This document shows, in pieces, positions 32,852 through 46,154 of a stretch of DNA of 64,000 bases (positions within the stretch are counted from its first letter, which is position 1; each line of letters opens with the position of its first letter). The notes below the pieces were generated by a model that saw only the letters and a list, made by a program, of their open reading frames with translations, searched no databases and had not been told where the DNA came from. The stretch comes from Dysidea avara (lineage: Eukaryota; Porifera; Demospongiae; Dictyoceratida; Dysideidae), in the NCBI RefSeq assembly GCF_963678975.1, contig NC_089275.1, forward strand, positions 13,795,682 through 13,859,681, given 5' to 3'. The translations under genes were made by a program, and so were the position numbers.

Positions 32852-34140
32852 ATATCCTGTTGTAAATAAACGCCTTTAAAATTTATATTACTACTAATGG
32901 GCATTCCAGCCCGATTTTTAAATTTTGGAAAAACAGGCTTTTTATATGTTCAATAGATAGAGTATTGATTGCCGATCTCAGAAATATATAGTTTGTTGGG
33001 TTGGAATTAGTTACTTTGGCATGCACAGTGCTTAAAAACTAAAAAAAGGTACATTTTTTCTCCAGGGCTCCCCATACATTTTAAAGGAAAAAATGGCACA
33101 ATTGAATCAGGAAGCCATCTAGCAATCTGGACTATCTTGAAACTGCAGTTGCTTCTAGCTGCAAGTTTGTACATGTAATGAGAGTAACTTCAGGTCCTAT
33201 TGGATCTCAGCGATCTTTGTATACTTTGTGGTGAGCAAATATGCTTCACCTATTGCACACTTCTCAATACAATGGTGTATACCCATATAGGCAACAAGTT
33301 GGTAAAAACATCAAGTTAACAACTTATAAAGGTAAACAACTAAAGTGGAGGTGCCACAATGATGCAACAATACCTAAGGTGGAGTTGTGGTTCAATTATG
33401 GCATTGTTATGCCAACTTTGAAGTGGTTCATACTTTTGAGCTGATGACTCAGCCATCAGAAAATTGCTCTGGAGCTGAAAATCGCTAACCCGAGTGAAGT
33501 AACTACGCACTTTAAAGTAAGCACCAGTGACTACCTTCCACCCGACAATACGTTTTTTTTAGTTTTAAAGTATTCTACATATATTACAAGGCTTGAAAAG
33601 ATTACAAAACAACACAAAATGTACTTATATGTAACGCACATGATAAAACTAAGATTTTCATGATGATCAGCGTGTGGACAAACCCCACAGCGATTTTCAT
33701 CCTCATTGGAGCTCAGATGACGGAGCAATCCCAAGTTAAACACGAGTTGTCATTTTGTGCCAAGGTTCTATTGGGGAATATACGGAGAATTTTTTTAGTA
33801 AAAAATCTTGGATACTGGAATGCCTACTACTAAATAAACGCACCAGAATAGGCTTGTGTGGCTGTTGTCTCCAAGGTTGTCTCATTACTTGTCTTTTCGT
33901 GTTGAAGGGATCTAGTCGCAATTGGTGAGTTTAACTATACATGTATTTGTGTTGTAAAACTTAATTGTAAAAAGGCGATTAGCACATATCATGATAAACA
34001 TGTATTTGTCACAGTAGAGTCTCTCATGATTATTACGAGACATTGGACCAGGGTAAAAAATTTACTGCTATATTTAGAGGTTGTAGCATTTGTATATCTT
34101 AGTATCTTAATAAATAATCCCCCATGATCACTAATCACTA
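32852..34140. other. No recognisable gene
   Basis: Unique AT-rich sequence. Frames at 33241-33444 and 33531-33921 show no domain. Confidence 0.4.
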
Positions 34141-34250
34141 ATAGTACAGTGAAAACTGGTCATTATTCAGGCCGTAGGGACAAAATTTTCTGACCTTGCC
34201 TTTTAAAGAGGTGGCTGCATTATGTGGCCTTATAAAAAGGTAAGAAGCAT
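34141..34250. repeat. Partial MITE related to 35002-35180
   Basis: TACAGTGAAAACTGGTCATT and TATTCAGGCCGTAGGGAC resemble parts of the element at 35002-35180; no right end was found. Confidence 0.4.
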
Positions 34251-34674
34251 GCTGTTCTAACTGGCTATAGAGATGGATTTAGTGTATGACAGCGTATGAG
34301 ACAGTGAGTGCTGGCAGCAAGGGGGCAGCCAATCTGTTAAAGCACCAAAAGCACTGCTTCAGACATAGGCAGTTGACTGTCAGCCCCAAGTGTAAAAAGT
34401 TTCACTATTGGTCCTTATAAGCTCCTGATGAAGAAAGTGATGAAGTCGTTATCCATAGGATATATTTTTCAGAGTATCCATTTCAGTTCTACAATATAGT
34501 AGCCAAGCATAAGATGAACATAACACAGCATTCCAGTAGTTTAGTGGTGACCACAACACTGCCTGAGTTAAACTGTGGTGAGATTTGAGACTACCAGAAG
34601 CCCTGGAATGTCTTCAACACATGAAATACCAAATATCTAATGCCTGGCTTTCATCCACAGTGGACCTGTCTTGG

Positions 34675-34835
34675 TGGCCACTTGTACAGAAGGGAAACAG
34701 CTGCCACACAGTCTTGGAGCGAAACAGCTAGTTGCCACACCCCTTAATTATCAATTTGTAAAATTTTTAGCAAAATTGTGTGTACGAGCAAGTGCGATGT
34801 GGCAGTGCCGTGTATATGGTTGCTGCCTAGCAGTG
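34675..34835. repeat. Partial foldback related to 59944-60176
   Basis: AGCGAAACAGCTAGTTGCCA and ACACCCCTTAATTATCAATT, then GCAAAATTGTGTGTACGAGC, match one arm of the foldback at 59944-60176. Confidence 0.6.
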
Positions 34836-35001
34836 ACACATCACGAGTATTGAAGTCACAATGCGTTACTGTATCATCCATCTAAATACATCTCTGAATG
34901 TGTCATTTTGTGTAGAGAGCAATCTTCCACAAGAAGTGACCTGCAGGTTTCAGTGTATATTGTTAACCATTAATATTGTTCACAATATTGTGAACTATAT
35001 G

Positions 35002-35180
35002 TACAGTGAAACCTCACTTAGTGGCCACCTCTTTAATAAGACCACCTCATTATATTGGCCACCTCTAGTAGGTCCCAAAATAGCTAAGCATTACTTATGA
35101 CCTCATTAATAAGGCCACCTTGTTATTCAGGCCAAATTTTTTGGTCCCACAGCCTGCCATATTAATGATGTTTCATTGTA
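35002..35180. mobile_element. TA-flanked MITE
   Basis: TACAGTGAAACCTCACTTAG and ATGATGTTTCATTGTA form inverted ends bounded by TA dinucleotides, as in mariner-type MITEs. The interior GTGGCCACCTCTTTAATAAG phrase is shared with the Mutator-like foldbacks. Confidence 0.65.
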
Positions 35181-36540
35181 CTTTTGTGAATTTTTATTTT
35201 TCATAACTTTTCTTCAGGTTTACTGATGGGCACTATGAAGCATTGTTGACTGGTACGTGTATAATGTGGTGACTTGAAATACTAAAACAGTACGTAGCAT
35301 GTCTTGTATGTACATGTAATGTGTTGTAATGTGTCCACACATCCACACATCTTAGAAATAAATATAATTGTATTCTCTATAAATAGTCAGTTCCATTGTG
35401 CCACTGGGTCATAAGTTGGTTGAGTATGGATCATCCAGGGCACTTGAGTCACATTTTGTCCTGGCCAAGTGGATCTCATCCACTGACAGAATATACAGGA
35501 TCAGATCACGTGTATAAATTACGGTGGAACTTGTTTATTGCCACCTTCACTCATTCAGCAGGTAACAGTGTATAAATTCTCAATTGGAATTGACTTTTCA
35601 AGAGTGGTTGTCTTTCTATACTAGTGGCCATTAAGACAGGTTGTACTGATAGAGTGTACATATTAGAGATGCAACAATATCCTCCACTTAGTGTCGTTTG
35701 ATAGTGATGCAATGGAGACTATGTATTATTGCATTTAAATACTATACTATTATATTGCAACTCTAGCACGTATTTATAACAGGAATGTTTGTTAACTGTT
35801 TAGATATACTGGAGCCACACCCACTCATTTGGATTCTACAAATGGAGTCATACCAACTTGTTGTCATCATACTTACTCGTTACTCCCATTGTGTTTGGAT
35901 GAATATACATGCCGTCATGTGAGACTTGCTACCATGGCGGGCCACTGGAAAACATTTGCATAGCAGTTATATTACAGTCATTATTGTACACTTCTTACAT
36001 TATTGTTGTGAAAAGTGTTTAGTATTCATGTGTCTCCTCTGTATGTTGTAATTACATGTGTAATTTTGTGTGGGGTGCTATAAAATGCAATAATGCATGG
36101 TGACAATTGTATTAGGCGATTTTGCACACTTCGATTCCTTTTAAGCTAGCTACATGTGCTAATTACTCACAGCTTGTGTCAACAACTGGTAACTGCAGTT
36201 GTACTCTTGTGTCATTCTTTAAGCCGCGCCCTTAGAGGACAAATTATGTGGGGGCGACTAATTTCAAAAACGAAGGATGGTATGTAGCACCATAGATTAT
36301 ATCTATGGACTATAATCTATGGCAGCACACTTCTTGGTGGCTATATGTACTGATTAACTACATAGAGCGCCAGTTCATCAATACTCAGTGACCGCAGTTG
36401 TGCTCTGCGTCATTCTTTAAATTCCGAGTAAAATTCTTAGAGAGCAAATGACGTGGGGGCGACTAAATTCAAATTTCAAACTAGCCATTCTCGAAAACAA
36501 ATGTTTCAATCTGAACGAAACTTTTAGAACAGTTTAAAGA
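35181..36540. other. No gene; one ~80 bp phrase repeated
   Basis: GTCATTCTTTAAGCCGCGCC...TGTGGGGGCGACTAATTTCA (36210-36275) recurs as GTCATTCTTTAAATTCCGAG...GTGGGGGCGACTAAATTCA (36408-36475). Nothing else is recognisable. Confidence 0.5.
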
Positions 36541-36549
36541 CACATTGCC

Positions 36550-36941
36550 CTACATGCCAAGCGAGTATAGCGGAAAACAACGATCTAAGATTTGTATTTG
36601 GCCTCTAGGTCGACTGAGGACAACTGAAACTTCGTTTGGTGCTGAAATCACGACTGTAGGGTAATCATGTATGGTGAAATCGATGATATGAATCTTGAGG
36701 TGATTGAGTGAATACTGAAGCGATAACAGGGCGATCAATGTTCGGAATGCACAAAGGAACGCAAGGCATACACCTGCGGTTGTGTCTAACCGCATGCGAT
36801 AAAAAATAAAAAATAAATGAAACTTCCCCTTTGATGTCGGCAACCTCGATCACGAAACAATCGGCATGGATTTGCTTTACTGCTTGTGTGGTAGTTACTA
36901 GTGACACGATGAGTTCAACTCCAGAGTTTCAGAGGGATAGC
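36550..36941. other. Possible head-to-head gene starts (weak)
   Basis: A minus ATG at 36907 begins MSLVTTTQAVKQIHADCFVI with an 80-codon frame, and a plus ATG at 36909 reads MSSTPEFQRDS into a strong donor AGC|GTAAGT at 36941/36942. The stretch is richer in CpG and has better codon texture than its neighbours. No protein family is recognised and no downstream exons could be joined. Either start could be chance. Confidence 0.25.
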
Positions 36942-37099
36942 GTAAGTGACGGGTGGATTACAGGAAGGCCGAATTTGACAACGTTCATTCTTGTAAAATC
37001 CTCACGTAGTGGTCGCGTCATTTATTGTCTGCGACGCGCGTTTCTGCTTTACTGGCCGCGCGACTCACTACCGTGAGTCTTGATTAATATGCATGTGCA

Positions 37100-38092
37100 A
37101 TTCTTTAATTTTTTCGACCTGCCGGGTCACCCTTGAGGGTAAAATAATCCAAGAAACATAAGATATGGCCTTAATGCTCATTGCTATGTATATAATACTG
37201 TTGTACTCTTTTTCACTGTGTTCTGCAAATAATTCTGGACAAATGAGTAGACTAAGTGCATCTAGCTGCAGCTGTTACTTTAGTTACAGGTCTCTATCCC
37301 TCGAATAATTATTTTTGTGGGTGCCATAGGAACTTCAGGACAAGCTTTCAGCTGTTTTTTTGTTGCTCTTCACCCCACACTCATGCTGTCACCTTTTGTC
37401 ATGGCTATAAAGGTACACACTTTAAACCATTACATGCATAGTCTAAATAAGTTGATGTTATGCTACATATAGAACCAGGCCATGCAGTTAATACTATTCC
37501 ATTCTAACTAAATAGGTAATTAATCAAGCATGTATAGAATTTAGTTGATATTCACGCTATTGCTATTATTAGTTTAGCTAGATAATTAGATTTGTAAATA
37601 TCAGTTATAATTTAGCATGTTTTGTATGATTCATGAATTATGTTGTGATTGAGTAATTTTGTTGCTATGCACCACTAAGAAGTGTAACTAGAACAAACCA
37701 CTTTTAAATAGAAAATTACACGTAGAAGTATAATCTTCTCAACTGTTTTATAGTGTGTCTGTCATGTTTTCTTGTGTAAATTGTTTCGAGAAAGCTGCTC
37801 TTCATTTTCTAAGTATGGGCATGTTCCTTTTTCTTCAAAAGAATTCATTATTTCTGTTAACCTATAAAACCTATAATGCTGCTTTTTTTGTATTACCATC
37901 ATATAGTCCATTAGGGAAATTGTTCAAAATAAAAAATATATATGTTCTTTATCCCTTTTACTTTGAAATTTCAAATAGCGTCCTCAGCATAAAGCTTAGC
38001 TTCTTCAAAGTGTAATATTTACAAAGCGTTTATTGCACATGTGCAGGTTGCTATTGACACAAAACTGTTTGCTCACATGGGAAAAATGACAT
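37100..38092. other. No recognisable gene
   Basis: AT-rich unique sequence before a CA microsatellite. Confidence 0.4.
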
Positions 38093-38240
<148 letters not shown>

Positions 38241-39586
38241 ACACACTTTCTCTAAACCAACTGCAGTAACCAGGTGCATGTCCCACTGCAAGCCAAAAGC
38301 TGGCTGCGGGGCATGTGCCTAGTTAATAAGTTAAACACCCCAACATATGGGAACTAATAAAACCCTTAATAGTGCCCTCGCTGTGCTTGGGATACTACAA
38401 CCTTAGGCCTTCAGGGTTACTAAATTGCTTAGTTCCCTTGGTCTTGGTATCTAACTATCATTTAATCGTAGGCTTCCGTCAGATAGCCATTTACAATTAG
38501 TATAAAAATACTATTTTCCTTAAACAGGCAGATCAAAAAATGAAAGCACTGAAAATGCATTATCCAGTAAACATGCATAATATTTGATGCATGCCTCTTA
38601 AACAAATTCACATAGTGCAAGGACTGTCAAAGCTATTTATGTGGGTTTTAGGGCTAAGCTTCAAACTTGCTAGAATTGTTTTGTAGGCATTTTGGGATTG
38701 ATTATACACAACCAATCCCTAAAATTATGGGACTGGTAATGGTTAAAATATATTATTGTTTGAAAATTGGAAACAAAGGAAATCTTATTGATAACTACTA
38801 GTATCATACAAGTGTATATGTATTTACTGTACAACCAGGAGCTTATTAAGGCAGGAGCATGAAACTAATGAATTTAACCATGTAATACTTCTGTAGTACA
38901 ACTTTACCTTATTTGGAACACTTTAAATTCATAGGCCATCTGTTGGTGGTTTTGTTACATAAGCAATTAGTAGCAATGTAACTGTCCTTGTATTGTTAAA
39001 TGTAGTGATGGATTTTGCATGCGACAGTACATGAGACTGGAAAAAAGAAGGCATGTGCTGCTAACCAATCTGCTAGCAAACAGGCAGTGTTGATCCATGC
39101 ATGGCATCACGGATGGGAAATTTTAGGCTGGCTGGAAGCCCAAAGCATAAGAATTTTACTACTAGAAGAAGGTTGGTACGTGTACATGGAATCTTCTGCT
39201 AGTGGTCTGTAGTGGAATCTTCTGCTATTGACCTTATTGACATGCTCCCAAAGTGCCAGGCATGAAGAATAGCAAGAAATGATACTATTTCCTTATTATT
39301 TACTTGAAAAAATTCTGTCATTACTGAAATATCAACTGCAGCAAATATTTGCCAATCACTAACACTTCCATAGATGGTGCCCCTTCTTCTTCTTACTGAA
39401 GCCCACTAACGATTAATGATAATGCTCAGCAGGTGGCGTGATGGTAGCCTGTGTGATTGGTGACATTTCAACACTAATAGTGGTGTTCCATATTCGTAAG
39501 CCAATTTGAATTCAGCCACTGTTCCCACTTCGAAGTTTCATGCTCCTTTGCATCTTCAGTACTTATAAGCTCATGGTACATATTAT
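38241..39586. other. No recognisable gene
   Basis: AT-rich. Phrases such as CACTGAAAATGCATTATC(C/T)GG near 38550 recur near 18140, indicating an old dispersed repeat. Confidence 0.4.
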
Positions 39587-39909
39587 CTAATCCAAAACAG
39601 CCAAGCTGTAAAAAAAGAGTGCGGCCCTGAGAAAGGCTATGGTGAAAAAAATGTGAAATCCAAGGTGGCGGCCAAGAAATGGCTGTGATGGTAGGTTAAT
39701 GGTAAAAATTTTAATAACAACAATTCAGGTGAATTTAGTGCCGCTTGGTCTTGGCACAAAATTCACCTGAATTGTCATTATTAAAATTTTTACCATTAAC
39801 CTACCATCGCAGCCATTTCTTGGCCGCCACCTTGAATTTCACATCTATTTTCACCATTGCTTTTCTCAGGGCCGCACTCTTTTTTTACAGCTTGGCTGTT
39901 TTGGATTAG
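39587..39909. repeat. Foldback with CTAATCCAAAACAGCC ends
   Basis: CTAATCCAAAACAGCCAAGC returns as its complement ending GGATTAG at 39909. The arms pair through GTGCGGCCCTGAGAAAG and AATTCAGGTGAATTTAG to a short centre near 39745. Confidence 0.9.
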
Positions 39910-40014
39910 ATTTCACTTCTTTTTGTATTTGTATACCCCAAAGCCGGCCTATGGCCGGCTTTAGGGCTTTTAACCTATCATTTTTTTCTTTACTACAGGA
40001 AGAAGAAAAGATAA

Positions 40015-40590
40015 AGCATGGTGATTTCTTTGTAGCTGACCTCTCTGCAAGGTGATCCTTCTAGCTGATCTCTCTACCGTATGACTTGTTTGTAGCTGAA
40101 CTCTCTACAGGGTGATCTGTTTGTAGTTGAACTCTCTACAAGGTAATTTCTTCTAGCTGATCTTTCTACAGGGTGATTTGTTTGTAGCTGAATTCTTTAC
40201 AGGGCGATTTGTTTGTAGCTAAACTGCTGAACTCTCTACAATGTAACTTCTTCTAGCTGAACTGTCTACAGAATGACTTGTTTCTAACTGAACTCTCTAC
40301 AGTGTGATCTGTTCATAGCGGAACTTTCTACTGGATGATTTGTTTGCAGCTAAACTCTTTGCATGATTGTTTTTTGTAACTGAACTCTCTACAAGGTAAC
40401 TTCTTCTAGCTGATCTCTCTACAGGGCAATTTGTTTGTAGCTGAATTCTCTACAGGGTGATTTATTTGAGCTGAACTCTCTACATGATGGCTTCTTTGTA
40501 GCTGAACTCTCTATTAGGTACCTTCTTCTAGCTGATCTGACTACACGGTGACTTGTTTGTAGCTGAATTCCCTACAGAATAACTTGCAAT
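40015..40590. repeat. Minisatellite, 36-37 bp units
   Basis: About 16 units built on AGCTGAACTCTCTACAGGG followed by TGATTTGTTTGT, with an alternate unit reading TTCTTCTAGCTGATCTC. Related monomers in reverse orientation lie at 55150-55234 and 57278-57480. Confidence 0.9.
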
Positions 40591-40808
40591 GTAATATAAC
40601 TGAGTAAATTATAAAAGCAGCTGAATGTTTTATTAGCGTGACAGAGAAAACCATCACTAATAATTGATGAGAAAACATGCATGATTACAAACAAATTACA
40701 TATTATGCGTCCTCGGACAACATGCGACCACATGTCTGACCAACAGTGGACAGCAGTGGGCATGGCAAGGAAAAAAATTATATTGAAGTACAAAACTAAA
40801 GTTACAGC

Positions 40809-41262
40809 TTAAATTATATACAGATTAAAAACAGTCCGGGTTGATTGTCCATTCTTTAGAGTTCCTACCATAAAATATTCTCTGTGAAGCAGAAATTGAA
40901 GCACTGGCCATCTTGAACAAAAGATTTCTAGCACTTCCTTTGGAAAATAGGGATACTTGCTGGGTAAATTTATCACATCCTTAATTGCAGCAATAGAACT
41001 AGGTTGAAAATGGCCCAAAACACTGACTTCCACAGTTTTGTAGCAGTGAGGAATCTTCAAACGATCCAATTCAGCCAAAAGCTGTACATACTCAGGTTTA
41101 TAAAGTTTGCGGTTGTGTGCAGACTCCAAATGATGTATTGAGTCCAATGGACATGTAAGCTCTATAATGCCCATCGATGCAGAGTGTCTGTTATAGATGA
41201 CAACATCGGGTTTGTAAGGAGTGACTAAGACATTGGAGGGGATGGTTTCAGGAGGAGAGTCA
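40809..41262 (-). pseudogene. Remnant of a retroelement nuclease-like C-terminus
   Basis: The minus frame reads ETIPSNVLVTPYKPDVVIY (about 41240-41190) then MGIIELTCPLDSIHHLESA and DRLKIPHCYKTVEVSVLGHF. A P-D..E-L-T arrangement followed by an R/K-rich helix is the layout of a PD-(D/E)XK nuclease. I have seen this phrase at the ends of many invertebrate reverse-transcriptase proteins. The frame diverges after about 40920 and the upstream reverse transcriptase is absent. It differs from the 31806-32836 family. Confidence 0.6.
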
Positions 41263-41289
41263 TTAAAACGATGTCCCTGCAGGTCCGCA

Positions 41290-42145
41290 TAGACACTGTT
41301 CTATTAGAGTATCTCGATCTCGCATTTGCTGCACGTAGTTGCCTTTCGAATCATAACTCAGTGATTTGTACTCCGATTCCTCTGTACTACACCAAGGATT
41401 TTCTATGATGATTATTCCAGCTATATACTGATTTTCAGCTCGTTGCTCTATGCGGTTTGCCTGGTAGACACGAAAACTAATAGTTTTTTTATTCATAAAA
41501 ATCGATCGCGTAATTTTGACATAGGTTGGGTTTTGTGTCATATCTCCATGGTCTTTATCCCGATTCCTTTCAAACCACAAAAAGGCACTCCTACGATGGT
41601 TGCTCCATCTACATATCAATTTTCACCTGATTCCTCCAAGGAATTTACGCTGTAGTCGTGACAGACCTTCGACCTAAGTTTAGGAAAATAATCGGTCATA
41701 ACTCCGTGAATGTTCATCGGATTCCTACCAAAGTTGGTACGGATATTCGCCTTAATGAGCCCTTTAAGTGTGCCAAATTTCAGCCCAATCCGAGCACGCA
41801 TTCGTGTTTTATGGCGAATTTTGCGAAGTGTGCGAAATGAAGAAGAAAAAAACGAAGAAATTAAAACGAAATTTTGTTCGCTCGTATCTAGGAAATGGCC
41901 GAAGCGATTTTCTTCAAATGCGGTATGTAGACTCCCCTAACTGGGCGGCACGTCTCTAGCAAATTTGGTTCCAATTTTTTTTTTCTAGCAAATTTGGTTC
42001 CAATTGGATATGGGATCACAGAGCTACATAGGTGTGAAAATTGCGTTTTCTTTCTTCCTGTTAATATACTCACGGTGTGGCGCGCCGACTTCTTGGGCCG
42101 CACGACACACTACCGTGTGTCTTGATGTACATAAGCATAAAAAAA
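41290..42145 (+). repeat. Dispersed repeat of unknown type, with CGGTAGTGTGTC end
   Basis: Contains repeated phrases such as GATTCCT.CCAA (41560, 41630, 41720) and ends AAGAAGT..GCG / ACACACTACCGTGTGTCTTGA. The same sequence in reverse lies at 50580-50703 and 52565-52810, where a palindrome has been inserted. Phrases of the end also occur near 37060 and 53250. Short frames here are shadows. Confidence 0.7.
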
Positions 42146-42172
42146 TTGCACAGGACTAGTGTTATATTACTT

Positions 42173-42515
42173 CATAGGCGGCGGAAAGGGGGGGGGGCTA
42201 GGGGGCTGAAGCCCTCCCTCGGTCTGCTGGATATCACACCGAAATTATCTTTCTTGGAGTGGGGCTGAAAACCGTGATAAAGATCGAGATACTCTAATAG
42301 AGCAGTCACTCTAATAAAGTAGTCAGTGTGTAGCAAGCTATGTAAGGATTTTTATGTAGTTTATCAGCTAGAAATGGTAGCTGGTGAGGTGGAAAGCTCT
42401 TGTCAGTTGGTTGTGACCCTTTTTTTTTTTTTTTCTGGTCTCACCTTACCAAACTATAGAAATAAGTCTGGGTCAGCCCAGCCCCCCCTCATATCAACTA
42501 CTTCCTCCGCCGCTG
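42173..42515. mobile_element. hAT-type MITE related to 22714-22999
   Basis: CATAGGCGGCGGAAAGGGG and TCCTCCGCCGCTG inverted ends; TATTACTT and TATTAGCT flanks agree at 6 of 8 positions. One full and one partial CTCTAATAGAG motif lie at 42282-42328. Confidence 0.8.
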
Positions 42516-45500
42516 TATTAGCTTGAGTTGAGTCTGTTGGAATTTCCTACAACATTAGCCTATTATGCTCATTTGTACCTCACATTTTAAGTTAAAACAA
42601 CCAAAGATAGCTACAGTTAATATATAAATCGCAAAATTTCATTAAGAATACTTTTCCACAGAACAATATCTGCTATACCAACTTAAATAAACATTGTTAA
42701 CTTCACCTTGGAATTAAAACTTTAGTAATCACCACAACACTTACATTTCTTTATTTTACCATCACTACAAAAATGTATCGGATTTACGTAAATTTCCTTG
42801 TTTCATGGAAAGACGATCTTTCAAAGCCCTCTAACTTTCCATATATTTACATTGCACAGTAAACACATGTAAAGTTGTTAAGTTTTTTTAATGCATGTAA
42901 TGGAAGTTATTTAGCTAAGAATTTAATATTGGTGAATGTGCACCACTGAATGAGGCTGACTATGGCTACAACTTGCGAGCTAGACTGCTAGACGTCAAGC
43001 TGCCATGCCAGCAATTACTGGAACAGGACGCTCTGCATGGCCACTGTGACTTAGATCTAGTCTACCTATTAGGCTATTATCACCAGGTAGTTTAGTTGAA
43101 GTCATTATCGGTTGAAGTCATTATCGCTATCACAGAGTACGTGGCAGAGTAACTTTATAATATCTGCACTTGCAAAAGTGCATTATTGCGCTAATGCTTC
43201 TTGGAAATGTTTATTTATTATAGTTTACGGAAGTTGTAACTTGGCAAAGAAGTGACTGATGGTGACAACGGTAGTCTATGTCTACAGCTAGAGCAGTAAA
43301 CGCTCAGGTTTAACGCTGTAGTAGCATGATGGTGGAGTGCACGAATGGAGGAGAAAGATTGCTGCTTTCCAACAATAAATCTTGCTGTGGCCTTCAGACT
43401 ATTGTCACCTCTGTTTCCTGACTTCCAGTACCGCTGTGCCGTATTTTGACAACCAAGTACAATAGAGGCAAGCAGTAATTTGCCTGTGTTTGTTGTAGTT
43501 GATTTTATTGTAGCAACACCTCAAGCAACACGGATCACTAGACTTATGAACTAGGAGTTAACTGCAGTTTTAGCAAATGACTGAGGGTTATGTTTGAGGT
43601 AAGTTGTGTGTATGAGATTGCAGGTACTCCTTTGCATTTCTTTTAGGGATGAGATACAATTTAAGACAAAGAATGGGCTAACCACATGCGAACTTTTATA
43701 GTTTCAGGTTAGTGGTTATGATTAATGTGATTATTGGTTGTTAGTGTGGATTGTATGTCAAGAAGTGTGTCTCCTCTAAGTGTAAGTGATATGGAACTTT
43801 GTGTATCTGTATCCCCTAATTCAATCCTTGATTCAAAAACCTGTGTAAGATGTTAGTGTGGAATGTGTGTCTCCTCTAAGTGTAAATGATATGGCACTTT
43901 GTGTATCTGTATCCTGTAATCCAATTCTTGATCAAAATCTGTAGTAACACATACCCATGTAATATTACATGTAATGACACATACCCATGGCTCAAGTGTA
44001 TTATCAATTTTACTGGTTAGGCACTGGAGAATGAACACAGAAGGTAGAGCTTGTATGAGGTCCTTACAACCAACCAGAGTATTTTTATAGAAACAGTGTA
44101 TTTGTTCTGCTTGACCGTGGCATTGTTAGAGGTTTAGGGCAGAATAATTGTTTGAAATTTCTGATGCTAATGTATAGTTTTGCATGTATTCACCGTGCTG
44201 TGACATTTGGCTTGATTGCTTGTGGGTACAATGACATGAAAATAGCAGCTATCTATATTATAATCCAACAAAACATTTGCAAGGTGGCTTCAAAATCTGA
44301 GCCTTTGCATGCACATCATTGTTAACTACACATCAGATAAGTGTATCCTGTTGCCATTAGCCTACGCAAAAACATAGCACTACCGTGGTCCAGTGTTAAA
44401 GAGGCAGGTAATTTAAGCTGCCTTTGTATAGTACTACTGTATGCAGTTCTATGCTTATGTATTCATACTCAGTTTATGTTTCATTAAAATTTTCAATCCT
44501 GAGAAAACCAAAAGAACTTTAGAAATTGTACAAACTAGGTAGGTTTTCATGAAGATGGTCGCATTTACTAGGTTGACTGTGGTAGCGAGGTATTGCTATA
44601 ACAACATACTATCAAAATACAAGGACTCCTAATTCATCACTTCGTACAGCTGTAAAATATTTTGCACTGGTATTGTGATGTGTTTTTCTATTACCAGCAG
44701 TAGTTCACATGCGTATCTTCTTTTCAATAGCATTCTCTGAACCAGACACATGATCGTTCAGGTATTGATCGCTGCCCAGGACAAGCTGTTTTAGCATCTA
44801 GATCGATTATTTCTTGGTGAGTTTCTTGAAGGACAATTCTTTAATAGAGTAATATATTTATTGCTAGATATGACTAGTAGAAGGATACGACTTTAAGAGG
44901 TGGAATGTTGTTTGGAAAAAGATACAATACTAACAGGTATTTAATCGTACTGTACAATGTTTTGGCATTACATCTATTTTTTTCCATTTACAGTACACAG
45001 AAAACATTTGGGCAAGGAGTCTGCCATGGATAAAGTTTGTAATAAAGAATGTATTGATGAACACCCAAGACAGACATTTTTGTACTTTGATTATGTTGCA
45101 TTTTTGTGTATGGATGGATGACCTTTTGTTGATTTAAAACTGGAAGTATTTAAACCAATTAATATAGAATATAGGAGTGGGACGAGGGTAAAAAAATGTG
45201 AAATTTCCTCACATTTACTGTTGGGATAAATGACCTTTCATAGCCTTTAAGTGGTAAGGAAAGATCAAAAAGATGGCTGAATCTTTTCAGGAAAGTTGTG
45301 GAAATCTGATCATTCCTGATGAAAGGAAAGGTAAGATAATGTTGTGGAAATCTGACATTTCCATACCTTTCCACAGTCTCTTAAAGGTAAGGAAATCAAT
45401 TCTTTTTTGTAGTGGTACCTATTATGGAATTGGCAATGAAAAAATCGACCCAATGTGGATTAACTTGTAACTCAGGGGATGGAGCCTACCGATGGTCTAG

Positions 45501-46150
45501 TTTTAAATGGTGGGTTCAGTAGAGACCAAATTCCTTCCATTTGGGATATAGACGTGTCATAAATTTTGAGTGATTTTGGCTCATAGCTGTTCATAAAAAT
45601 GGGCAGGGGCATCTAGAATGTTGCCAGTGTTCTTTTGGGTTATTGGGTGAGGTACTCTGCAAACTTAAAAGGTGATTCGCTGTACTTCAATTTTCACTAA
45701 AACGGCACTTGGCGCGGGTCTGCAATAAAAAACCCAACCCACTGAAACTCACGTAACGAAGTCCAAGGTTGGTTTACAAACTCCCAGCCACCTTTTTGGA
45801 CCTTATTAAGTGGAGCTTTATAGTGTTCATGCGTCAACACAAGCTGATGTTCTCGCTCACGCTATGACATAGAAACTTGTAGCATCCATTTCCCCAAGAA
45901 TAGCTATGCATCCGATTTCAATAGTATAATAACCACCATGTAATGTACCATTCATGGAAACATTGAAGCGCACTAAACAGCATTGCTGATGCTGCCCATC
46001 GTTATTAAAAAAAACTGAAAAAATCATGGAAATTTAAAGTGTGCACTATGGAAACAGCAAGGGGAATCACTGCATCATTACCCTACGGTTTTGATGTAGA
46101 TTTGGGTAGGATTGATCACCCAGAGTTGGAGGAGAAACTATAGAGGTTGA
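42516..46150. other. Long stretch without recognisable genes
   Basis: Unique AT-rich sequence. A CpG- and GC-richer zone near 42950-43100 and 43300-43450 carries no assignable exon. A ~95 bp phrase is duplicated (see 43738-43940). A GTGGAAATCTGA phrase repeats near 45298 and 45344. Confidence 0.4.
43738..43940. repeat. Two tandem copies of a ~95 bp unit
   Basis: GTTAGTGTGGATTGTATG...GTGTCTCCTCTAAGTGTAA...TTTGTGTATCTGTATCC at 43740-43830 recurs at 43852-43935. Confidence 0.8.
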
Positions 46151-46154
46151 TTTT

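Noticed and set aside
39985-40590. Regularly spaced repeats considered as a CRISPR-like array
   Set aside because: Units are contiguous and degenerate with no unique spacers, in a eukaryotic context; this is a minisatellite.
41658-41959. Cluster of overlapping short frames
   Set aside because: They fall within a dispersed repeat whose other copy (52565-52810) does not preserve any of the frames.
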